Source: an uncultured Ruminococcus sp.
GTDB taxonomy: Bacteria > Bacillota > Clostridia > Oscillospirales > Acutalibacteraceae
Length of the DNA stretch: 36,479 nucleotides
Assembly (NCBI GenBank): GCA_902798755.1
Contig: CADBYC010000040.1
Span: 1-36,479 of the forward strand
Reading direction: 5' to 3'
A model generated the notes under the pieces. It saw nothing but the letters and a program-made list of their open reading frames with translations, did not search any database and was not told the origin of the DNA. The number at the start of each line of letters is the position of its first letter. Position 1 is the stretch's first letter. This document shows, piece after piece, positions 6,945-12,946 of the stretch. A program made the translations under genes and the position numbers.

Positions 6945-7431
6945 AGATAATCCTCGTGCCGAAAGAAAACAGATCCGTTTGACGGAATTTGATTACAATT
7001 CAAACGGTGCGTATTTCATCACTATATGTACAAAGGACAGGAAACCTTTACTGTCAAAGATTTCCGTAGGGACGACCATTGGTCGTCCGCCCGATGTCGT
7101 TTTGACACAATACGGACGTATCGTTGAAGAATCCATTCATCAAATCAATAACGTATATCCGCCTGTACACGTCGACCACTACGTCATCATGCCGAATCAT
7201 ATCCATCTTTTGCTCTTTCTCTACTGTGACGACGGACGAGCAATGCTCGTCCCTACGATATCGCGCGTTATCCAACATCTAAAAGGAACTGTTACCAAAC
7301 GTATCGGTCAACCTATTTGGCAATCACGCTTTTACGATCATGTTATCCGATCGGAACGGGATTATCGCGATATATACGACTACATCGACAACAATCCCGC
7401 TCATTGGGTACAGGACAAATACTATCAATGA
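6937..7431 (+). CDS. REP-associated tyrosine transposase (RAYT, Y1 HUH family)
   Basis: This is a 164-residue single-domain Y1 transposase. The HUH motif is MPNHIHLL (H88 and H90), and the C-terminal helix SRFYDHVIRSERDYRDIYDYIDNNP carries the presumed catalytic tyrosine (probably Y149). RAYTs nick and move short palindromic REP sequences. The gene overlaps the 3' end of the P-loop gene by 8 bp. Two REP-like palindromes lie within the coding sequence in opposite orientation (7065-7088 encoding residues 43-51; 7234-7257 encoding 100-107) and stay in frame. They fall in loops that vary between RAYTs. The enzyme may still be active. Confidence 0.88.
   Translation: MDKDNPRAERKQIRLTEFDYNSNGAYFITICTKDRKPLLSKISVGTTIGRPPDVVLTQYGRIVEESIHQINNVYPPVHVDHYVIMPNHIHLLLFLYCDDGRAMLVPTISRVIQHLKGTVTKRIGQPIWQSRFYDHVIRSERDYRDIYDYIDNNPAHWVQDKYYQ
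7065..7088 (+). repeat. REP-like palindrome inside the RAYT gene, copy 2
   Basis: CGTAG is followed by GGACGACCATTGGTCGTCC, translated as SVGTTIGRP within the transposase. It is identical in its palindrome to the copy at 59-82. Confidence 0.8.
7234..7257 (-). repeat. REP-like palindrome inside the RAYT gene, copy 3
   Basis: On the minus strand it reads CGTAG then GGACGAGCATTGCTCGTCC, inverted relative to the copy 145 bp upstream. On the plus strand it is translated as GRAMLVPT. The inverted pair has the layout of a REPIN-type doublet. Confidence 0.78.
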
Positions 7432-7481
7432 AAAACCACCTGCTCGCATTGAACAGGTGGTTTAATATTTCTAAAAAAGAA

Positions 7482-8342
7482 TTATTTTGTCATAAACAGT
7501 ACGCCGAGGGTATTCGGACCGCAATGGCTCGAAATGGTGCAGGACGCGCGGGTGATGTGGACCTCTTTGAAAAGATTCTTTGCCTTTACCGCTTCGTACA
7601 CCGAATCGACATACTCCTTGTTTGCGCCCGCGTGGGTGACGAAAACGCGGTCGGTGTCGATATTGTCGTACTTCTTGATGGTATCCTCCATGTACTGGAG
7701 CAGCACCTTTTCATACTTGCCGCGGTACTTCTTGCCTACGCCCATCGAGCCGCCGTCGTCGTTGTGGACTTCGATCGAGGGCTTGAGGCTCAAGAGATTC
7801 GCGCCCAGCATAGCGACCGCGGAGCATCTGCCGCCCGCGTGCATGAAGTCGAGGCGGTCGAGGACGAAGGACGCGTGCGCGTGGGGCACCATCGCGGTGA
7901 CCTTCTCGGCGATCTCAGCGGCGGATAAGCCCTGATCGCGCAGCTCGCACGCCTTGATGACCAGCAGTCCCGAGCCGGTGCTCAGGTTCTGGGTATCGAC
8001 GGAGAAAACCCTGCCGGGGAACTCCTGAGACGCGAGCACGCTGCTCTGATGGGTCACACTCAGCTTGGAGCCGAGGCTCAGATGCACGACGTCACAGCCC
8101 TTGTCGACAAACTGCTTGAAGAAATCGGTATATTCGCCTACGCTGCCCGCTGTGGTATGCGGAAGCTCCTTTGTCTTATAGAAGATCTTGTACAGCTCCT
8201 CGGGAGTGATATTCACCCAGTCCTCGTAGCTTTTGCCGCCGATCACGATATGCAGCGGCATCGTGGTCACGCCGTAGCGCTGTTCCAGATCCCAGTTCAG
8301 GTCACAGGTAATGTCCGAGGTAATAACAACCTTATTGCTCAT
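7482..8342 (-). CDS. DegV-family fatty-acid-binding protein
   Basis: DegV (FakB-type) proteins bind a fatty acid and present it to the FakA kinase, or act as lipid-binding proteins of unknown use. The 286-residue protein begins MSNKVVITSDITCDLNWDL. It shows TTAGSVGEYTDFF, VVHLSLGSKLSVTHQSS and a C-terminal half RLDFMHAGGRCSAVAMLGANLLSLKPSIEV, all typical of the family. The start chosen is the ATG at 8342, 5 nt after GGAGG; an in-frame extension of seven codons has no site. It is divergent from the GH31 gene. No fakA gene is in the window. Confidence 0.9.
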   Translation of the reverse strand: MSNKVVITSDITCDLNWDLEQRYGVTTMPLHIVIGGKSYEDWVNITPEELYKIFYKTKELPHTTAGSVGEYTDFFKQFVDKGCDVVHLSLGSKLSVTHQSSVLASQEFPGRVFSVDTQNLSTGSGLLVIKACELRDQGLSAAEIAEKVTAMVPHAHASFVLDRLDFMHAGGRCSAVAMLGANLLSLKPSIEVHNDDGGSMGVGKKYRGKYEKVLLQYMEDTIKKYDNIDTDRVFVTHAGANKEYVDSVYEAVKAKNLFKEVHITRASCTISSHCGPNTLGVLFMTK

Positions 8343-8387
8343 GGTAGCCTCCGTCCGCGGCATTTGACAAAAACCGCAAAATAATGA

Positions 8388-8416
8388 TTGTAAGTCGCAA
8401 AAAACAATGTTATACT
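8388..8416 (+). promoter_or_regulatory. Promoter of the GH31 gene
   Basis: TTGTAA (8388-8393), 17 bp, TATACT (8411-8416), about 94 bp before the ATG of the glucosidase. A second, less certain TTGACA at 8364-8369 lies just upstream. Confidence 0.55.
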
Positions 8417-8509
8417 GAGTACAACAGAGGCGGTATATTCCGCCAATTGCATACCCTAACTTATTAATTATACACGATTCATCAAAAAAATCAAGTACGA
8501 GGTGTCGCC

Positions 8510-10399
8510 ATGATCAAAAGATTTGACTTTTCCCCCATTATCCGCACGGGAGCGGTCGTCAGAGACCTGCCCTATACCGACGGCATGCCCGCGCCTTTTA
8601 TCCTGAAAGACAACAGCTTTGTCCTGCAAATGGACGACAAGACCCGCGTCTACGGACTGGGCGAGACCATGCGCGGCATCAACAAGCGCGGCTGGATCTA
8701 TGAGAGCTTCTGCACCGACGAGCCGTTCCATACGGAAGAGAAGCGCTCCGTCTACGGTGCGCACAACTTCCTGATCATCGACGGTGAGGAACGCTTCGGC
8801 GCTTTCTTCGATATCCCCGGCAAGATCACCTTTGACATCGGCTACACCGACAGTGATACCATCACGATCACGCCCGAGAAATTTGCGCTCGACCTGTACA
8901 TCATCACCGCCGACAGTCTGAAAGCCATCGTTGGCGAATTCCGCGCGCTGATCGGCAAGAGCTATATCCCGCCGAAGTGGGCGTTCGGCTACGGACAGAG
9001 CCGCTGGGGATACGTCACCGAAGAAGATATCCAAAAATGTGCCGACAGCTACCGCGACGCGGGTATCCCGCTGGATATGCTCTATCTCGACATCGACTAC
9101 ATGGACAGCTTCAAGGATTTTACCGTTCACCCCGAGCGTTTTCCCGACCTCAAGGCGTTCTCCGCCAAGATGAAAGAGCGCGGTGTGCGGCTGATCCCCA
9201 TTATCGACGCCGCCGTGAAGAAGGAAGAGGGCTACAGCGTATATGACGAGGGTCACGAGAAGGGTTACTTCTGCAAGGACGAAAACGGCGAGGACTTTGT
9301 CGTAGGCGTATGGCCCGGCAAGAGCCTGCTGCCCGACTTCCTGAATCCCGAAGCCGCCGCGTGGTTCGGCAAGAAGTACAAGGCGCTGACCGATTTAGGT
9401 ATCGAGGGCTTTTGGAACGATATGAACGAGCCCGCCCTCTTCTACAGCGAGAGGGGCTTCAATAACGCCGCGGAGCAGATCAAGAACCTCGGCAGCGCCA
9501 GACTGGACGCGCTGAGCTTTTTCGGCGTGCGTGATACGCTCGCAAAGCTCCAGAACAATCCCGATGATTACAAGAGCTTTTACCACAACACCCCCGAGGG
9601 AAAGATCAACCACTACGACGTCCACAACCTCTACGGCTATCATATGACCAAGAGCGCCTACGACGCGCTGTGCGAGTTGCGCGACGAGCCGAGCCTGCTG
9701 TTCTCCCGCGCTTCCTATATCGGCGCGCATCGCTGCGGCGGCATCTGGACGGGCGACAATCACAGCTGGTGGAGTCATATTTTGCAGAGCTTACAGCAAA
9801 TGCCCGGACTGAATATGTGCGGTTTTCTGTACAGCGGCAGCGATATCGGCGGCTTCAACGGCAACTGCACCCGCGACCTGCTGATTCGTTGGCTCAGCTT
9901 CGCGCTGTTCACGCCGCTCATGCGCAATCACGCCGCCTTCGGCACACGCAGTCAGGAGGCGTTCGCGTTCGGCGATACGGAAGTATTCCGCCATATCATC
10001 ACCCTGAGATACCGCCTGATCCCCTATCTGTACAGCGAGTTCGTCAAGGCGGTCGAGAACGACGCGATGTACTTCCGTCCGCTGAGCTTCGACTATGAAA
10101 GCGACGAGACCGCCGCGACTGTGGAGGATCAGCTGATGGTCGGCGACAGCCTGATGATCGCGCCCGTGTATGTGCAGAACACCGTTTCAAGGCACATCTA
10201 TCTGCCTGAAAAGATGACGATGATCCGTATGCATGAGGGTGATATTTCTACAGAAGAATTATCGCAGGGCCGGCACAACGTGTCCGTCCCCTTGGGCGAC
10301 GTCGTATTTTTCGCAAAGTCCCCCATCCCCTTCGCAAAGCCCGCGATGAACACCACCGAGCTTGACTGGGAAAACTTAGAACAGTTAGGAGTTAGGTAA
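8510..10399 (+). CDS. Glycoside hydrolase family 31 alpha-glucosidase
   Basis: This retaining glycosidase probably releases glucose (or a related alpha-linked sugar) from short oligosaccharides. The 629-residue protein has no signal peptide, so it works in the cytosol. The GH31 landmarks are DIDYMDSFKDFTVHPERFPD (substrate-binding region), the nucleophile D304 in GFWNDMNEP, and the acid/base D416 in WTGDNHS, followed by GSDIGGFNG and an RNHAAFGTRSQEAF segment. It is short at the C-terminal end compared with many GH31 enzymes (about 700-800). GAGGTG lies 6 nt before the ATG. The last codons and stop (EQLGVR*) are made by an AGTTAGGAGTTAGG repeat, so the original C-terminus may have been replaced. 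Confidence 0.92.
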   Translation: MIKRFDFSPIIRTGAVVRDLPYTDGMPAPFILKDNSFVLQMDDKTRVYGLGETMRGINKRGWIYESFCTDEPFHTEEKRSVYGAHNFLIIDGEERFGAFFDIPGKITFDIGYTDSDTITITPEKFALDLYIITADSLKAIVGEFRALIGKSYIPPKWAFGYGQSRWGYVTEEDIQKCADSYRDAGIPLDMLYLDIDYMDSFKDFTVHPERFPDLKAFSAKMKERGVRLIPIIDAAVKKEEGYSVYDEGHEKGYFCKDENGEDFVVGVWPGKSLLPDFLNPEAAAWFGKKYKALTDLGIEGFWNDMNEPALFYSERGFNNAAEQIKNLGSARLDALSFFGVRDTLAKLQNNPDDYKSFYHNTPEGKINHYDVHNLYGYHMTKSAYDALCELRDEPSLLFSRASYIGAHRCGGIWTGDNHSWWSHILQSLQQMPGLNMCGFLYSGSDIGGFNGNCTRDLLIRWLSFALFTPLMRNHAAFGTRSQEAFAFGDTEVFRHIITLRYRLIPYLYSEFVKAVENDAMYFRPLSFDYESDETAATVEDQLMVGDSLMIAPVYVQNTVSRHIYLPEKMTMIRMHEGDISTEELSQGRHNVSVPLGDVVFFAKSPIPFAKPAMNTTELDWENLEQLGVR

Positions 10400-10417
10400 G
10401 CGCTGATTGATTACGAT

Positions 10418-10453
10418 GTCATTGCGAGGGCTTTAGCCCGTGGCAATCCCACA
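10418..10453 (-). repeat. Dispersed 'GGGATTGCCAC..CGCAATGAC' repeat, copy 3
   Basis: It reads gtcattgcgagggctttagcccgtggcaatccc on the plus strand, the reverse of the copy at 107-139, with the same ends and a ggcta/tagcc-type centre. It sits 19 bp after the GH31 stop. Confidence 0.65.
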
Positions 10454-10700
10454 AAGAGGAAAAACGACGTTTCTGTCCCTATGTGTGGGATTCCCATGGT
10501 CGCTTAATCACTCCCTCGGAATGACTGCAAAATGAAAATTGCATTAATAAGTACTTACTTAGGAATTAGGAGTGCTGGAGTTAATGGCGGGCTTTGCCCG
10601 CACCTATTGATATGTCAATAAAAACGTATCATTTTCAATAATCTTCCCCGGTGCAAGCACTAAATTGTCCGCCGGACACTTTACCCTTTTTAATCGGTTG

Positions 10701-10736
10701 AGATTGCCACAGCCCCTAAAGGGGCTTCGAAATGAC
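10701..10736 (+). repeat. Dispersed 'GATTGCCAC..AATGAC' repeat, copy 4
   Basis: agattgccacag is followed by a palindromic cccctaaagggg centre and cttcgaaatgac. It resembles copy 2 with two substitutions. Confidence 0.6.
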
Positions 10737-10800
10737 TATTGAAAAAAAGCCAAAGGCTTTCCCGAAACTCCTCACTCCTCACTTCTCACTTCTAACTAAA

Positions 10801-10826
10801 AAGCTCCCCCGTCAAGGAGGAGCTTC
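10801..10826 (-). terminator. Terminator of pduL
   Basis: AAGCTCCTCCTTGACGGGGGAGCTT on the minus strand forms a stable hairpin followed by TTTTAG. It lies 20 bp beyond the pduL stop. Confidence 0.7.
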
Positions 10827-10846
10827 AACGTCAATTGATTCAGCGC

Positions 10847-11422
10847 TTACAGAATGATCTCGCCGTCTACGGTGCCCATCAGACCTGCCGCGTTCGCTTC
10901 ATCGGTATCGAGATGAACAGCGGGAGCGTACTTCGGAGATACACGGACGATCACGTCGTCAAAGATGACCTTTCTGCCGTTGTCGCCGACCGCGACCTTC
11001 ACGATCTGCTTGTCCTCTACGCCGTACTCGACAGCGGTCTCGGGAGTGAGATGGATATGGCGCTGAGCGACGATCACGCCGTGGTCGATCTCGACCTCGC
11101 CCTCGGGTCCGCGCAGGATACAGCCGGGAGTACCCGCCAGATCGCCTGATTCACGGATCACGCCGACTACGCCGAGCTTACGGGTCTCGGTCATGGAGAT
11201 CTCTACCTGATCCTCAGGACGGAACGGTCCTAAGATGGACATGGTGATCTCGCCGCGGGGACCGACGACGGTCACCTTCTCAACGCAGGCGAACTGACCG
11301 GGCTGAGAGAGGTCCTTCTTGTTGGTCAGGGTCTTGCCCTCGCCGAACAGGGTCTTAAAGGTCTCTGCGGTAACGTGGAGATGGTGAGCGGAAGTCTCTA
11401 CCATAATTGTACTTTTCATCAT
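10847..11422 (-). CDS. pduL: Phosphate propanoyltransferase (PduL-type phosphotransacylase)
   Basis: PduL interconverts acyl-CoA and acyl-phosphate (acetyl or propionyl), feeding acetate/propionate kinase. The 191-residue protein shows the two-barrel PduL pattern with metal-binding histidines in ETSAHHLHVT and AQRHIHLT, plus GPFRPEDQVEIS and SGDLAGTPGC. No N-terminal microcompartment-targeting helix is evident and no shell genes are nearby, so it is probably a cytosolic housekeeping enzyme. Two adjacent ATGs (11422 and 11419) follow GGTGG; either could be used. Its promoter (TTGCAA, 17 bp, TAAAAT) overlaps the start region of the divergent uracil-DNA glycosylase. Confidence 0.9.
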   Translation of the reverse strand: MMKSTIMVETSAHHLHVTAETFKTLFGEGKTLTNKKDLSQPGQFACVEKVTVVGPRGEITMSILGPFRPEDQVEISMTETRKLGVVGVIRESGDLAGTPGCILRGPEGEVEIDHGVIVAQRHIHLTPETAVEYGVEDKQIVKVAVGDNGRKVIFDDVIVRVSPKYAPAVHLDTDEANAAGLMGTVDGEIIL

Positions 11423-11440
11423 AATAACCACCAATCATAA

Positions 11441-11499
11441 TTGTAGTACCATGCGTTCATGGATATATCTATTTTACAACATAACAATACAGATTGCAA
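11441..11499. promoter_or_regulatory. Overlapping divergent promoters of pduL and the uracil-DNA glycosylase
   Basis: Minus strand: TTGCAA (11494-11499), 17 bp, TAAAAT (11471-11476), reading into pduL. Plus strand: TTGTAG (11441-11446), 17 bp, TATATC (11464-11469), reading into the glycosylase gene. The two promoters interleave, so only one polymerase can occupy the site at a time. Confidence 0.55.
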
Positions 11500-11526
11500 C
11501 AGCAAATAAGAATTAAGGTGAAGAAA

Positions 11527-12102
11527 ATGTCTACTTGGCAGGAAATCGAGAACAAGTGCCTGAGCTGCAAAAGCTGCCGCCTGTGTGAAAAGCGGAAAAA
11601 CGTCGTTTTCGGCGTAGGCAACCGACAGGCGAAGGTCATGTTCATCGGCGAGGGTCCGGGCGAGCAGGAGGATATTCAGGGCGAGCCGTTCGTCGGCAGA
11701 GCGGGACAGCTGCTCGATAAGATGCTGTACGCCGTCGATCTCGACCGTCACAAGAATGTCTATATCACGAATATCGTCAAATGCCGACCGCCCATGAACC
11801 GCGACCCGCAGGAGGACGAGCAGGACTGCTGTATCGGCTATCTCAGGGAGCAGACGCGCCTGATCCGCCCGAGGATCATCGTCACGCTCGGCAGGATCGC
11901 GGGCATGAAGCTGATCAAGCCCGATCTCAGGATCACCCGCGAGCACGGCACGATCATCGAGCGCAAGGGGGTATTCATGATGCCGATGCTCCACCCCGCG
12001 GCGCTGCTGCGAAATCAAAGCCAGATGGAAGGCGCTTTCAATGACTTTTTGATTCTCAGAGAGAAAATAAAAGAGGTCTGTCCCGAAGTCTATGGTTTAT
12101 AA
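11527..12102 (+). CDS. Uracil-DNA glycosylase, family 4 (iron-sulfur type)
   Basis: This enzyme removes uracil from DNA as the first step of base excision repair. The 191-residue protein carries the family-4 features: N-terminal cluster cysteines CLSCKSCRLC, motif GEGPGEQEDIQGEPFVGRAGQLLD, NIVKCRPPMNRDP, and a late HPAALLRNQ. The remaining cluster ligands probably come from ECCxxY-like EQDCCIGYL. The start is the ATG at 11527 preceded by AAGGTGAAG; an in-frame TTG 33 bp upstream has no site. It is divergent from pduL. Confidence 0.9.
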   Translation: MSTWQEIENKCLSCKSCRLCEKRKNVVFGVGNRQAKVMFIGEGPGEQEDIQGEPFVGRAGQLLDKMLYAVDLDRHKNVYITNIVKCRPPMNRDPQEDEQDCCIGYLREQTRLIRPRIIVTLGRIAGMKLIKPDLRITREHGTIIERKGVFMMPMLHPAALLRNQSQMEGAFNDFLILREKIKEVCPEVYGL

Positions 12103-12262
12103 TGCCGCAGGCAAATCATGCACGAAGTGCAATTCATGGCAACGCCAAATCATGCCGCAGGCAAATCAGCTATTAATTGACAGCGATGCTGTCATGAATT
12201 GCGCAATAAGCGCATGAATTGATTTCATCATGATTTGAATCGCTTGGCGATTCATTGCATAA
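12103..12262 (+). repeat. Array of seven mini-hairpins with AATCA/TGAAT spacers
   Basis: The 160 bp after the glycosylase stop are a run of short palindromes. These are TGCCGCAGGCA, TGCACGAAGTGCA, TGGCAACGCCA, TGCCGCAGGCA again, GACAGCGATGCTGTC, TGCGCAATAAGCGCA and ATCGCTTGGCGAT. In the left half each is followed by AATCA or ATTCA; in the right half each is preceded or followed by the complement (TGAATT, TGATTT). The whole array can therefore also fold as one large imperfect inverted repeat. It encodes no protein. The unit origin is unknown. Confidence 0.7.
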
Positions 12263-12263
12263 A

Positions 12264-12289
12264 AAAGCCTATCCGATCGGATAGGCTTT
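12264..12289. terminator. Bidirectional terminator
   Basis: AAAGCCTATCC-GATC-GGATAGGCTTT is a perfect 11-bp stem with T-rich sequence on both sides (AAAAAA upstream, TTTCTCATTTT downstream). It serves the plus-strand glycosylase and the minus-strand gene ending at 12296. Confidence 0.8.
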
Positions 12290-12295
12290 CTCATT

Positions 12296-12589
12296 TTATG
12301 CTTTCAGCGCTCTTTCCAGCCAGACGTCGGCGATATCGAGAGCGACATACAAGCCCTGCTTCTCGCTGGACTTGACGAGCTGTTTGCGGGGGCTTAAGTC
12401 AGGGTCGGTGCAAAGCAGCTGGATCGTTACCTTGTCGGCGATCTCGGTGTCCCCTACCGTCTTCTTGCTCTTTATCTGCATCCTGATGACAAACCGATCC
12501 GCCATGCTGCCGTAATAGATCTCATCGCCGCAACGGACCAAAGGCTTGCCCTTATAGGTCGAAAATTCCTTTTCAGCCAATGGAATCAA
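12296..12589 (-). CDS. Small conserved-looking hypothetical protein downstream of ireB
   Basis: Its 97 residues are not assigned to a family with confidence. It is a soluble, charged protein (YKGKPLVRCGDEIYYGSMADRFVIRMQ ... DPDLSPRKQLVKSS) with one cysteine and no membrane segment. It has the look of a small alpha-beta domain. No ATG opens the frame: TTG at 12589 or TTG at 12580 must be used, the latter 9 nt after AAGGGA and so the better placed. It lies 29 bp downstream of ireB. In many Firmicutes ireB is followed by ruvX and a DUF1292 gene; this is neither by eye. Confidence 0.6.
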   Translation of the reverse strand: MIPLAEKEFSTYKGKPLVRCGDEIYYGSMADRFVIRMQIKSKKTVGDTEIADKVTIQLLCTDPDLSPRKQLVKSSEKQGLYVALDIADVWLERALKA

Positions 12590-12618
12590 TCCCTTCGTTT
12601 AAAATATGTACCTTGGAC

Positions 12619-12867
12619 TCAGGTAATGTTCAGATAAGATTTCACCATCGCTTCGAGCAGGTCGTCGCGGTCGATCTTACTGATGATATTACGAGCGTTG
12701 CCGTATGTCGTAATATAGGTAGGATCCTCGCTGAGAATGTAGCCGACGATCTGATTGATGGGGTTGTAGCCCTTCTTTTTCAGCGCGTTGTATACGGTAG
12801 TCAGCGCGTCCTTCATCTCGTCGTCACGGTTACCGCCGAGAGAGAATACCATAGTCTTATCTAACAT
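12619..12867 (-). CDS. ireB: IreB-family regulatory phosphoprotein (UPF0297)
   Basis: IreB is a small phosphoprotein substrate of the IreK/PrkC-type Ser/Thr kinase and affects cell-wall stress and cephalosporin tolerance in enterococci. The 82-residue protein matches the family closely: MLDKTMVFSLGGNRDDEMKD, NPINQIVGYILSEDPTYIT, and the C-terminal RDDLLEAMVKSYLN. GGAGGTG lies 5 nt before the ATG. It is a single-domain protein of normal length. Confidence 0.92.
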   Translation of the reverse strand: MLDKTMVFSLGGNRDDEMKDALTTVYNALKKKGYNPINQIVGYILSEDPTYITTYGNARNIISKIDRDDLLEAMVKSYLNIT

Positions 12868-12946
12868 ACAAACACCTCCGTAGATACTTAGTCGAAGATA
12901 TTATACACTATTATCAACAATAATGCAAGTCTAAAAAGAGAACAGA

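Larger units (their letters stand above)
10400..10846. other. Repeat-rich intergenic region between GH31 and pduL
   Basis: No gene is visible in these 447 bp. It contains a 'GTCATTGCGAGG..GGCAATCCC' element (10418-10453), a 'gtgggattccc...ggaatgac' element (10482-10525), a 'ttaggaattaggagt' tail (10558-10583), another gattgccac element (10701-10736), a 'ctcctcactcctcacttctcac' tandem (10764-10797) and the pduL terminator (10801-10826). Confidence 0.65.
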
